From Helicobacter sp. (lineage in GTDB: Bacteria > Campylobacterota > Campylobacteria > Campylobacterales > Helicobacteraceae): a stretch of 53,718 bases of DNA. Position numbers and translations under genes: made by a program. Each line of letters starts with the position of its first letter. Position 1 is the stretch's first letter. The DNA is taken from contig JARHYT010000043.1 in assembly GCA_029264775.1 (NCBI GenBank), forward strand, positions 1-53,718, written 5' to 3'. Positions 34,723 to 43,030 of the stretch are shown here, in pieces. The notes under the pieces are model-generated. The model had not been told where the DNA came from. It made no database searches and worked only from the letters and a program-made list of their open reading frames with translations.

Positions 34723-34934
34723 TTTATTTTACAAGATTGTAGTATATTATTATCATGCTTTTTTAGATTTATAATTATAGATTTGTTTAATATCAAACAT
34801 TATCTATATTGCTAATTTAATATTAAGCTACAAATGTAGTTTTGATGATTAATAAATTGAATTAAAGTAACACTTCATGTTTTTTTTATATTATTTCATA
34901 TCTTTGTGTAATAGTATTTATATATTTTTTTTAC

Positions 34935-34940
34935 CATAAT
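34935..34940 (+). promoter_or_regulatory. -10 element of the thiolase/scoAB/atoE operon
   Basis: CATAAT is a near-consensus -10; the predicted start near 34947 gives a leader of about 18 nt with AAGGAT. The rest of 34723-34934 shows no gene or clear structure. Confidence 0.4.
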
Positions 34941-34964
34941 CTTAACTTGCACATAAGGATTTTA

Positions 34965-36152
34965 ATGAAGAAGGTTGTAATAGTTGGTGCTAAAAGAACA
35001 GCTATAGGGGCTTTTGGTAAGTCTCTTAGCGGTATTAGTGTTAAAGGGATGTCGGTTTCTGTATTTCAAGAGTTACTTAATGTAACAAAGCTTGATAAAA
35101 ATATGATTGATGAGGTTATATTAGGCAATGTATTGTCGGCTTGTCTTGGACAAAATCCTGCAAAACAGATTGCATTTGATATTGGCTTAAAACAAGAAAT
35201 AAGTGCTTTTTGCGTAAATCAGGTTTGTGGTTCTGGATTAAAAGCAATAGAGCTAGCCTATCAAAGTATAGCTTTGGGTAATAGTGATATTGTGGTAGCT
35301 GGTGGAAGTGAAAATATGAGTAATTCTGTGTATGCCCTAAATGGTGCTAGGTTTGGCTATAAGATGGGCAATCAAAATTTGGTTGATACAATGATTAATG
35401 ATGGCTTGTGGTGTGCTATTGGTGATTATCATATGGGAATTACAGCTGAAAATATTGCTAAAGAATATAAGATTAATAGGCAAGAACAGGATGAATTTGC
35501 ATTTCACTCTCATAGGAAGTCAAGCTTAGCGATTAAGAATGGGTTTTTTGCAGATGAAATTGTTCCCATTAGTATCAAAAATAAAAAAAATGAAGTAGTT
35601 TTTGATACAGATGAGTTTGTTAGACATGATATAGATTTAGAATCTCTTGCTAAACTTAAGCCTGCTTTTGATAAAAATGGTAGTGTTACTGCAGGTAATT
35701 CATCAGGAATTAACGATGGCTCTTCATTATTAATATTAGCTAGTTACGATAAGGCAAAAGAGCTTAATCTACCCATTCTTGCTACACTTAAAGCATTCGG
35801 AAATATTGGTGTAAAGCCTAGTATCATGGGAATTGGTGCAGCATTTGCGGCAAAAAAAGCTTTATATAATGCAAAACTTAATATAAATGATATAGATATA
35901 ATTGAAGCAAATGAAGCTTTTGCATCACAAAGTATAGCAACGCTTAAAGAGCTAAATTTACCTATTGATTCTATGAAAGTTAATATATATGGTGGTGCTA
36001 TTGCATTAGGGCATCCAATAGGTGCTAGTGGAGCTAGAATATTAACAACTCTTATTCATGCTTTAAGAAGGAATAAGAAAACCTTAGGTTTAGCAACACT
36101 TTGTATTGGTGGCGGACAAGGTATAAGTGCTGTTGTTGAAGTTAATGAGTAA
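34965..36152 (+). CDS. atoB: Acetyl-CoA acetyltransferase (thiolase)
   Basis: Joins or splits acetoacetyl-CoA and acetyl-CoA. The 395-aa protein has the thiolase active site: nucleophile Cys in NQVCGSGLKAIELA, His in GHPIGASGARIL, and the second Cys in LCIGGGQG. NEAFASQS is also typical. The ATG at 34965 is preferred because AAGGAT lies just upstream; the frame is open to a TTG at 34947. It leads an operon with scoA, scoB and atoE in the order I recall for H. pylori HP0690-HP0693, so it works in acetoacetate use and ketone or short-chain acid metabolism. Confidence 0.96.
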   Translation: MKKVVIVGAKRTAIGAFGKSLSGISVKGMSVSVFQELLNVTKLDKNMIDEVILGNVLSACLGQNPAKQIAFDIGLKQEISAFCVNQVCGSGLKAIELAYQSIALGNSDIVVAGGSENMSNSVYALNGARFGYKMGNQNLVDTMINDGLWCAIGDYHMGITAENIAKEYKINRQEQDEFAFHSHRKSSLAIKNGFFADEIVPISIKNKKNEVVFDTDEFVRHDIDLESLAKLKPAFDKNGSVTAGNSSGINDGSSLLILASYDKAKELNLPILATLKAFGNIGVKPSIMGIGAAFAAKKALYNAKLNINDIDIIEANEAFASQSIATLKELNLPIDSMKVNIYGGAIALGHPIGASGARILTTLIHALRRNKKTLGLATLCIGGGQGISAVVEVNE

Positions 36153-36161
36153 GGGGTAATT

Positions 36162-36851
36162 ATGAATAAGATTATTGATAACTTAGATAATATTTTGAAA
36201 AATGTGCGTGATGGTTCTACTTTACTTGTAGGAGGTTTTGGTCTATGTGGGATACCGGAATATTGCATTGAAATAATTAAAAATATTGGTGTTAAAGACC
36301 TTACAATAGTGAGTAATAATTGTGGCGTAGATGATTTTGGATTGGGTATATTATTGCAAAATAGGCAAATTAAGAAAATTATTGCTTCTTATGTGGGGGA
36401 AAATAAGCTTTTTGAACAGCAATTTATAAACGGAGATATAGAGGTAATATTAACACCACAAGGCACATTAGCAGAACAGCTTAGAGCCGGTGGTGCTGGC
36501 ATTGCAGGATTTTATACTCCAACAGGTGTAGGTACGGCAATAGCAGAGGGCAAAGAAACAAAAGTATTTGATGGTAAAGAATATTTATTAGAGAAAGCTA
36601 TAAAAGGTGATTTTGGGCTTATTAAAGCACAAAAAGCCGATAAGCATGGTAATCTAGTTTTTAATAAAACAGCAAGAAATTTTAATCCATTGTGTGCTAT
36701 GGCTGCAAATGTTAGTGTAGCTGAAGTCGAAGAGATAGTGGATGAAATAGAGCCAGATTCAATTCATTTATCTGGAATTTATATAGATTATGTATATCTA
36801 GGAAATAAATACGAAAAAAGAATTGAAAAAATTATCACAAGGGAGGTTTAG
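36162..36851 (+). CDS. scoA: Succinyl-CoA:3-ketoacid CoA-transferase subunit A
   Basis: Subunit A of the enzyme that moves CoA from succinyl-CoA to acetoacetate. The 229-aa protein has the CoA-transferase I pattern: LLVGGFGLCGIPEYCI near the start, NNCGVDDFGLGILL, and LTPQGTLAEQLRAGGAGI with the following FYTPTGVGT. AAGGGG lies just before the ATG at the end of the thiolase gene, and its end abuts scoB (1 nt). The catalytic Glu is in the B subunit. Confidence 0.97.
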   Translation: MNKIIDNLDNILKNVRDGSTLLVGGFGLCGIPEYCIEIIKNIGVKDLTIVSNNCGVDDFGLGILLQNRQIKKIIASYVGENKLFEQQFINGDIEVILTPQGTLAEQLRAGGAGIAGFYTPTGVGTAIAEGKETKVFDGKEYLLEKAIKGDFGLIKAQKADKHGNLVFNKTARNFNPLCAMAANVSVAEVEEIVDEIEPDSIHLSGIYIDYVYLGNKYEKRIEKIITREV

Positions 36852-36852
36852 T

Positions 36853-37485
36853 ATGTCAAAAGAAACTATAGTAAAAAGAGCCACAAAGGAAGTTAAAGAT
36901 GGTATGTACATAAATTTAGGTATAGGAATACCAACATTAATAGCTAATGAAATAGATAATTTAGGTTTAGATGTATTTTTGCATTCTGAAAATGGTTTAT
37001 TAGGAATAGGTGCTTATCCTAAAAAAGATGAAATAGATGCAGATTTAATAAATGCTGGTAAAGAAACTATTACTACAATAAAAGGTGCTAGTTTTTTTGA
37101 TAGTGCAGAATCTTTTGCCATGATTAGAGGTGGTCATATTGATTTAGCTATTTTAGGTGGCATGGAGGTTTCTCAATATGGAGATTTAGCAAATTATATG
37201 ATACCAAATAAGCTTGTTAAAGGTATGGGCGGTGCTATGGATCTTGTAAATGGTGCAAAAAAAATAGTTGTTGTTATGGAGCATACTAACAAAAAAGGTG
37301 AGAGCAAGGTTAAAAAATTATGTGATTTGCCATTGACGGGTAAGGGGGTAGTCCATAGGTTGATTACGGAATTATGTGTTTTTGATTTTGGTAATGGCAT
37401 TATGAAACTCATTGAGTTACAACCGGGTGTATCACTCGATGAGGTTAAATCAAAAACTCAAGCAGAGTTTGAAATTGCATTATAG
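36853..37485 (+). CDS. scoB: Succinyl-CoA:3-ketoacid CoA-transferase subunit B
   Basis: Subunit B carries the catalytic glutamate in HSENGLLGIGAYP, where an enzyme-CoA thioester forms. INLGIGIPTLIANE near the start and IRGGHIDLAILGGMEVSQYG are the other family blocks. The 210-aa length is usual. GGGAGG 6 nt before ATG 36853 decides the start; the frame is open to 36823, inside scoA. With scoA it can regenerate succinate from succinyl-CoA, in parallel with the sucCD enzyme in this window. Confidence 0.97.
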   Translation: MSKETIVKRATKEVKDGMYINLGIGIPTLIANEIDNLGLDVFLHSENGLLGIGAYPKKDEIDADLINAGKETITTIKGASFFDSAESFAMIRGGHIDLAILGGMEVSQYGDLANYMIPNKLVKGMGGAMDLVNGAKKIVVVMEHTNKKGESKVKKLCDLPLTGKGVVHRLITELCVFDFGNGIMKLIELQPGVSLDEVKSKTQAEFEIAL

Positions 37486-37523
37486 TTATGAATATACTAT
37501 GTAAAAAATAGGAGAGTGTACTT

Positions 37524-38885
37524 ATGTTTCTTAAGAGATTTACACATGGTTGCGTTGTACTGGCTTCCAAAATGCTACCAGATTCGTTTGTATTGGTTGC
37601 CATATTAACTTTGGTAGTTTTTATAGTTGCTATGCCGCTAACACAACAAACACCATTAGATATGATAAACCATTGGGGTAGTGGTGCATGGTCTTTACTT
37701 GGTTTTTCCATGCAAATGGCTTTGGTGCTGGTATTGGGACAAGCATTAGCAAGTGCTAGAGTTATATCAAATATATTAAAAAATCTCGCTTCTACTCCAA
37801 ATAGCTCTTTTAGTGCAATTGTTATGGTTACTATTTTGGGTCTTGTAGCTAGCTGGATTAATTGGGGCTTTGGGCTTGTTATAAGTGCTATTTTTGCAAA
37901 AGAGATTGCAAAGCAATGTAAGGGTGTGGATTATCGATTGTTAATTGCTGCGGCTTATTCTGGTTTTGTTATATGGCATGGAGGACTTTCTGGCTCTATT
38001 CCTCTAACAATCGCTAGTGGCGGAGATACTTTGGCAAAAACTACTTCTGGTGCAATAACACAAGCAATTCCTGTTAGTGAAACAATTTTTGCTAGCTATA
38101 ATTTAATCATAGTTGCAATAATATTTATATTTCTACCTTTTATATTGGCTTTAATTCATCCGCAGAAAAAAGATATAATAGAAATTGATAAAAAATTACT
38201 TGAAGATTCTAAAGAAGTAGAGGTTATAAGCCATAAAGGGGAACATACTATAGCTAGTTATTTAGAGCATAGCATAGTACTAAGTCTTGTTATTAGTATA
38301 TTTGGATTTGTTTATATAGTTTCATATTTTGTAAAGGGTGGTTCTTTAGACTTAAATATAGTTAATATGATATTTCTATTTGCTGGAATCTTGCTGCATA
38401 GGACGCTAATTTCTTATGTAAAGGCGATTAATCACGCAGCAAGAGGTGCTGCAGGAATCTTATTGCAATTCCCATTTTATGCGGGTATCATGGGTATGAT
38501 GGTTGGTGCATCTTCTAGTAGTGGGGATTCGTTAGCAGGCTTATTATCTCTTGCATTTGCTAAATTTTCAACACAAGAGACATTCCCGCTTTTTACATTT
38601 CTTAGTGCTGGCATTGTTAATATATTTGTTCCTTCTGGTGGCGGACAATGGGCTGTGCAAGCTCCTATTATGATACCTGCAGGAATAGAGTTAGGTATCA
38701 AGCCATCTGTTGTTGCTATGGCTATAGCATGGGGAGATGCGTGGACAAATATGATTCAACCATTTTGGGCTTTACCAGCCCTAGCTATAGCTGGTCTTGG
38801 TGCAAAAGATGTAATGGGATATTGCGTAATTACCCTTATATTTGTGGGTTTTGTTGTTTGTGGTGTTTTATTTTTTATGACTTGA
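37524..38885 (+). CDS. atoE: Short-chain fatty acid transporter AtoE
   Basis: Inner-membrane carrier for acetoacetate, butyrate and similar acids. The 453-aa protein has about ten to twelve membrane helices with family blocks WGSGAWSLLGFSMQMALVLV, SWINWGFGLVISAIFAKE, and VPSGGGQWAVQAPIM...GDAWTNMIQPFWALPALAI. A strong AGGAGAGTG lies before the ATG. It is the last gene of the thiolase-scoAB unit and ends near a perfect hairpin. Coupling of uptake with CoA activation is the evident job of the operon. Confidence 0.95.
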   Translation: MFLKRFTHGCVVLASKMLPDSFVLVAILTLVVFIVAMPLTQQTPLDMINHWGSGAWSLLGFSMQMALVLVLGQALASARVISNILKNLASTPNSSFSAIVMVTILGLVASWINWGFGLVISAIFAKEIAKQCKGVDYRLLIAAAYSGFVIWHGGLSGSIPLTIASGGDTLAKTTSGAITQAIPVSETIFASYNLIIVAIIFIFLPFILALIHPQKKDIIEIDKKLLEDSKEVEVISHKGEHTIASYLEHSIVLSLVISIFGFVYIVSYFVKGGSLDLNIVNMIFLFAGILLHRTLISYVKAINHAARGAAGILLQFPFYAGIMGMMVGASSSSGDSLAGLLSLAFAKFSTQETFPLFTFLSAGIVNIFVPSGGGQWAVQAPIMIPAGIELGIKPSVVAMAIAWGDAWTNMIQPFWALPALAIAGLGAKDVMGYCVITLIFVGFVVCGVLFFMT

Positions 38886-38908
38886 TTGTAAATGCAGGTA
38901 ATTTATGC

Positions 38909-38943
38909 AACTTAATGTCATCAGTAACTGATGACATTAAGTT
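38909..38943. repeat. Perfect 17-bp inverted repeat after atoE
   Basis: The arms 38909-38925 and 38927-38943 are exact complements around one central base. The repeat lies between convergent atoE and aguB, so it probably ends transcription or protects the 3' end on both strands. No T-run follows on either side, so it is not a classic intrinsic terminator. Confidence 0.75.
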
Positions 38944-39016
38944 AGAGGGGAAACAATGTAACTCAACATATCAATATTTTACCATAAGTCGCATAATGTA
39001 TTTATTGAATTATTTT

Positions 39017-39976
39017 TTAATAACCATATAGTTGCAGTAGTCCCCCATATTTTTCTACTCTTCTATCACGGAAGAAAGGCCAAATATCTCTGGTATCTTT
39101 TGTTTTTTGTAGATCTATAGTTGCATACAAAATCTCTTCTTTATCACTACTAGCTTTAGCAATTATTTCCCCTTGAGTCCCACACACAAAACTATTTCCA
39201 AAAAATCTTATACCCTGATTTTTTTCTACTAAACTTGGTTCAAATCCCACACGATTTATGCTAGCAAGTGGTAATCCATTTGCTATTGCATGACTTCTTT
39301 GAATAATCTGCCATGCTTCAAGTTGCCTTTCTTTCTCATCTTGATTATCAGAATCAAACCAGCCAATAGCGGTAGGATATATCAATATGTCTGCTCCATT
39401 CATAGCCATAAGTCTAGCTGCTTCGGGAAACCACTGATCCCAGCAAACCAAAACGCCTAAATTACCAACACTAGTTTTTATGGGATTAAAACCCAAATCA
39501 CCATTAGTAAAATAGAATTTTTCATAAAATTGCGGATCATCTGGTATATGCATCTTTCTATATTTTCCCGCAATGCTACCATCTTTTTCAAAAACTACAG
39601 AAGTATTATGATAAATTCCCTTTGCTCTTTGCTCAAATAATGAGGTAACTAAAACTACATTAGATTGCTTGGCAATAGCACTAAAGAACTCTACATTCTC
39701 ATTAAAGTCATCAGCAAATTCAAAGTATTTTGTTTCTTCGCTTTGGCAAAAATATTGTGTGGTATGAAGTTCTTGCAATAGAATCAAATCTGCTTTTTTG
39801 CTAGCTTCTTCTATATGTTTCTTTGTTTTTTGCTTCATTTTATTTGATAATACTTTTTGCCAAGGTTCTAGTTGAGTTTGAGATAGTATTTTTAACTCCT
39901 CTGCATCTACACTATCAAATACATATGAATCTTGAATCAATGCCACACTTAATTTATTTGATGTAGTTTTACACAT
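39017..39976 (-). CDS. aguB: N-carbamoylputrescine amidohydrolase-like nitrilase
   Basis: Carbon-nitrogen hydrolase that releases putrescine from N-carbamoylputrescine. The 319-aa protein shows the Glu-Lys-Cys triad of the superfamily: Glu in LILLQELHTTQYF, Lys in YRKMHIPDDPQFYEKFYF, Cys in VLVCWDQWFPEAARLMA. YPTAIGW and SHAIANGLPLASINRVG are AguB-like. ATG 39976 with AGGAG 9 nt upstream is favoured; TTG at 39982 would be too close. agmatine deiminase (aguA) is not adjacent, so a different ureido substrate remains possible. It follows a 51-aa acidic ORF and probably shares its transcript. Confidence 0.88.
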   Translation of the reverse strand: MCKTTSNKLSVALIQDSYVFDSVDAEELKILSQTQLEPWQKVLSNKMKQKTKKHIEEASKKADLILLQELHTTQYFCQSEETKYFEFADDFNENVEFFSAIAKQSNVVLVTSLFEQRAKGIYHNTSVVFEKDGSIAGKYRKMHIPDDPQFYEKFYFTNGDLGFNPIKTSVGNLGVLVCWDQWFPEAARLMAMNGADILIYPTAIGWFDSDNQDEKERQLEAWQIIQRSHAIANGLPLASINRVGFEPSLVEKNQGIRFFGNSFVCGTQGEIIAKASSDKEEILYATIDLQKTKDTRDIWPFFRDRRVEKYGGLLQLYGY

Positions 39977-39991
39977 AGACAATATCTCCTA

Positions 39992-40147
39992 TCACTCTTC
40001 GTAATCTAAATCTGGCGTTTCGTAGTCATCATCGTCATACCTAGAGTATTCATTGCTAATGTTATAGTCATCATAATTCATATATTCTTCTTCATTTACC
40101 ATATCATCATCTCTGTCGAGATCATCTAAATCATCATATATTGACAT
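39992..40147 (-). CDS. Small highly acidic protein (51 aa) upstream of aguB
   Basis: A complete short ORF with ATG at 40147, a strong AAAGGA ribosome binding site 6 nt upstream, and TGA at 39994-39992. The product (beginning MSIYDDLDDLDRDDDM) is about half Asp, Glu and Tyr, with no signal peptide or hydrophobic part; its predicted pI is very low. It ends 15 bp before the aguB start, and the AGGAG of aguB directly follows its stop, so the pair are likely cotranslated. The function is unknown; it might mimic nucleic acid or bind cations or a basic partner. Confidence 0.65.
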   Translation of the reverse strand: MSIYDDLDDLDRDDDMVNEEEYMNYDDYNISNEYSRYDDDDYETPDLDYEE

Positions 40148-40289
40148 GCGAATCCTTTTATCTTAAAGTTTTAGTATTTAAACCCTATAATATTAACCAA
40201 TGATAATTAATGATGAATTATAAAAAAATATGTAATTTTATTTTATTTGCTTTTAGGCAATGAGTTGTTAGACAGGATTTAATTTTCTA

Positions 40290-40322
40290 AATAAATAAAA
40301 ATATTTATCATTTTTATTTATT
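40290..40322. promoter_or_regulatory. Perfect 13-bp inverted repeat upstream of hugZ (candidate operator)
   Basis: The arms AATAAATAAAAAT (40290-40302) and ATTTTTATTTATT (40310-40322) are exact complements with a 7-nt spacer. The site lies just upstream of the -10 at 40335-40340 and covers the -35 region. A Fur-type iron repressor is a natural candidate since hugZ is an iron-scavenging gene, but the sequence is not the textbook Fur box. Confidence 0.55.
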
Positions 40323-40334
40323 AAGTTATGTTAA

Positions 40335-40340
40335 TATAGT
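40335..40340 (+). promoter_or_regulatory. -10 element of hugZ
   Basis: TATAGT gives a predicted start near 40347 and a ~25-nt leader containing AGGAGAAGTCA before the ATG. Confidence 0.5.
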
Positions 40341-40371
40341 ATCATACATTTTTATATTTAGGAGAAGTCAA

Positions 40372-41112
40372 ATGAGTATCGAATCGATTAAAGAACACAT
40401 GAATCAACATCATATAGATGAGTTGATTGGACTTGTAAAACTTTATGGTGGGTTTGAACCAAAAGAAGTAAAGCTCGTGGATGTTGATGAGGGTGGTATG
40501 AAGATACAAGCTGATGGCAAGGAAATATCAGCTCCATTTCCTTCAAAGGTAGAAGAAAAAGATTATAAGGATGCAATAATTTCTCTGTGTTCATCAATAA
40601 CTAAAAAAGATGAATATATTTTGCAAGAAATTGAAACATTTAAAGATGGGTTTGGCTCAATTATTTTGAGTTCGATCGATAAGAGTGGAAAGCCGCATAT
40701 TAGCTATTCTCCATTGCTAAGGTATGATAACAAATATTATTTGTACATAAGTGAGGTAGCCCAACATTATGCAAACTTGTATAACAATCCAAGTTCAGCA
40801 CAGGCTATGTTTATAGAGGATGAAAGTAAGACAAAGAATATTATCGCTAGAAAAAGATTAACTTATGATATTAGTGTTAAGTTTTTACCTAGAGATGATT
40901 TTTTTGAAAAAGTATATGATAGTTTCGAAAATAAGGTTGGTAAAAATGCAGGGGTGTCTCATATAAGGGGTATGTTAGATTTTCATCTTGTTGAAATTTG
41001 TTTTGGAAATGGTAGGTTTGTAAAAGGTTTTGGACAAGCATATGATATAGATTCTAATGGAAAGCTATGTCATGTAAAAGGAAATGGCGGTATGCCACAT
41101 AGACATAAGTAA
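40372..41112 (+). CDS. hugZ: HugZ-type heme oxygenase
   Basis: HugZ opens the heme ring to release iron, using a split-barrel fold unlike eukaryotic heme oxygenases. The 246-aa length matches. The N-terminal part (MNQHHIDELIGLVKLYGGF) is the family's helical domain; the FMN-binding-like barrel follows with FGSIILSSIDKSGKPHISYSP, and ARKRLTYDISVKFLPRDDFF. The C-terminal HRHK includes the His that contacts heme. The ribosome binding site AGGAGAAGTCA is strong, and a palindrome over the promoter suggests iron control. It is a lone gene followed by about 450 bp without genes. Confidence 0.93.
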   Translation: MSIESIKEHMNQHHIDELIGLVKLYGGFEPKEVKLVDVDEGGMKIQADGKEISAPFPSKVEEKDYKDAIISLCSSITKKDEYILQEIETFKDGFGSIILSSIDKSGKPHISYSPLLRYDNKYYLYISEVAQHYANLYNNPSSAQAMFIEDESKTKNIIARKRLTYDISVKFLPRDDFFEKVYDSFENKVGKNAGVSHIRGMLDFHLVEICFGNGRFVKGFGQAYDIDSNGKLCHVKGNGGMPHRHK

Positions 41113-41562
41113 GTCAGGCAATATGAAATAGTTTTGAGTAAATATTTTATGAAACTTAGGTGAGGCTATAGCTTTCTAAAGCATTTACTCTTATTTATAT
41201 TTATAGCGTTACTTATTGTCTGAGTATTTATTGATTCTGTATTTAGTAATTAGACATTATTATTTGTTTGCTTTTTGGGTATGTTTTATTTAGTGTACTC
41301 TGGAATCTGTATTTATTTTTTATGATATTATATTCAAAAGTATTTTTGTTTTTGTATTCTAAGATATTTTTTAGGTATATTTGCTAGTATTGGTTTATAA
41401 TAGGTGCAGAGTCGTTTTACTTAGCATAGATTTCAATAAAATTACATTAATAATAAAATTGTTGGTTTTTTATAATTTTTATTATATATTTTATAAGATG
41501 AATATTATATGGTATATAAAATCTAAAATAAAATTTGAATACACAATAAGTAATATGTTATA
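41113..41562. other. Gene-free region between hugZ and recO
   Basis: About 450 bp, very T-rich on the plus strand. A weak stem GAGTAAAT/ATTTACTC (41136-41143, 41183-41190) may be the hugZ terminator. An open plus-strand stretch from 41381 overlaps recO and has no coding character. No RNA gene was recognised. Confidence 0.4.
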
Positions 41563-42180
41563 TTATAAACCTTGCAATACTACATCATACAGAGTATTAC
41601 ATATTAAGTCATCCAGATTAATAGAACTCTTTGTTTCAAAAAAATTTATCATGATTTTCTTATCTATAATAGTCGGCGATACAACACAACTAGGACATGC
41701 AAATAAAAAACCTCTTGTGATAGCTATTGTATCTAATAGTGTTTCACCGCATATAAAACATTTATTATTGTGATATAATCTGCCCTCAAATTCAAGCAAA
41801 TGCACATACATAGAACATATTGCACGCTTTGCATTTTGCTTGTTAATTATATAAGAATATTTGTCCATTAGCTCGAAATAAAAAGATTCTATATCTTTTG
41901 TTTCATGCAAATGCTTATCCAAGAGTATGCAAAATTGTTGCCATACATACACTTTATTTAATTGTAATTCATATTCTCTTGCAATATGCATTATATTTCT
42001 TAGTTTTGGTATATGAATACCATTATATTCTATTTCAAAATCTATTTTTCTACCTGTATATAATATGTTGTGCCTTGTTCCATAGAATCTATACAATTCA
42101 TAATAATGTTTATGTGTTAGTATTCTGACAAACAAATCCTCTTTGATACTTTTTGTGATTTTTATTATGAAACCTTGCAT
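41563..42180 (-). CDS. recO: DNA repair protein RecO (short Helicobacter type)
   Basis: RecO loads RecA on SSB-coated single strands with RecR. The 205-aa protein is the short form found in Helicobacter. The N-terminal OB-fold is MQGFIIKITKSIKEDLFVRI, followed by helices and a zinc-finger-like Cys set CFICGETL...FACPSCVVS near residues 140-165. The plain ribosome binding site is weak. It is followed upstream on the same strand by ubiE after 31 bp, so the two may share a transcript. The assignment rests on the length, start and Cys pairs. Confidence 0.8.
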   Translation of the reverse strand: MQGFIIKITKSIKEDLFVRILTHKHYYELYRFYGTRHNILYTGRKIDFEIEYNGIHIPKLRNIMHIAREYELQLNKVYVWQQFCILLDKHLHETKDIESFYFELMDKYSYIINKQNAKRAICSMYVHLLEFEGRLYHNNKCFICGETLLDTIAITRGFLFACPSCVVSPTIIDKKIMINFFETKSSINLDDLICNTLYDVVLQGL

Positions 42181-42211
42181 AAATACTCATTAAATAAAAC
42201 AACCATAATAT

Positions 42212-42943
42212 TCATTTTTGTGCGATAATTAATGATGATACATTTGCACTATAATTTTTAGAAAAAATTGTTTTCATGCCATGCAGTAAGAGTTCTGCCT
42301 CTAATGATTCTCTAGTTATGAAATTGTTGATAGAATTTGGTAGATATTTATATGCTTTAAAATTTCTTGATATAGCACCACCAATAATTGGTAAAATTGC
42401 TTTTGTGTAAAATTGCATAAGACTTGATAAAAGGTTATTTGTGCTTGGTGCTGTAAATTCCAATATAACTAGCACACCATTTGGACGCAAGATTCTGTAA
42501 AACTCCTTTAAGGCATCCTTTCTTTGCACTACATTTCTCAAGCCATAAGCTATAGAAACAATATCTTGACTACAAGATTCCAATGGAATCTTACTTGCTT
42601 GTGCTATCTTAAAAATCCCATGCGGAATTTTCTCCATAGCCACATTTAACATACATTCAGAAGGATCTACACCAATAATGCTTTTAATTTCTCTGTTAGA
42701 TTCTTTTCCTTCATTTTCCCAATGAAGCATCATATCGCCTGTTCCACATGCAATATCAGCTATATTTATTTGCTTGCTTTTTACATTTTTAAATGCTTCT
42801 TTACAAGCTTCTTTACGCCAAGTTACATCTACCCCCATACTTATTACTCTATTTGCAGTATCATAGGTTGTTGCTATGTTATTAAACATATTTATGATTT
42901 CTTCTTGTCTTGTTTCATCATCTGTTATTTGATTATTTGCCAT
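42212..42943 (-). CDS. ubiE: Demethylmenaquinone methyltransferase UbiE/MenG
   Basis: Adds the final C-methyl group in menaquinone synthesis, the quinone used by this group. The 243-aa protein is of normal length. The family start is IINMFNNIATTYDTANRVISMGVDVTWRK; the SAM-binding motif is IADIACGTGDMM, followed by IIGVDPSECMLNVA; the UbiE block is SIAYGLRNVVQRKDALKEFYRIL, and ILEFTAP completes the signature. GAAGG precedes the ATG. It is transcribed with recO downstream. With menaquinone in this group, it would be MenG in function. Confidence 0.95.
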   Translation of the reverse strand: MANNQITDDETRQEEIINMFNNIATTYDTANRVISMGVDVTWRKEACKEAFKNVKSKQINIADIACGTGDMMLHWENEGKESNREIKSIIGVDPSECMLNVAMEKIPHGIFKIAQASKIPLESCSQDIVSIAYGLRNVVQRKDALKEFYRILRPNGVLVILEFTAPSTNNLLSSLMQFYTKAILPIIGGAISRNFKAYKYLPNSINNFITRESLEAELLLHGMKTIFSKNYSANVSSLIIAQK

Positions 42944-43030
42944 TTCTAGCCTTCAATTAATTTTTCTCAAAATTTTAGCATTTTTTTAAAATGAAGTAAA
43001 TATCTTTATATAACTACAAACTATGCTTAA

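Noticed and set aside
41381-41773. A 130-aa plus-strand frame overlapping recO
   Set aside because: It has low-complexity composition, no binding site, and half of it is antisense to recO.
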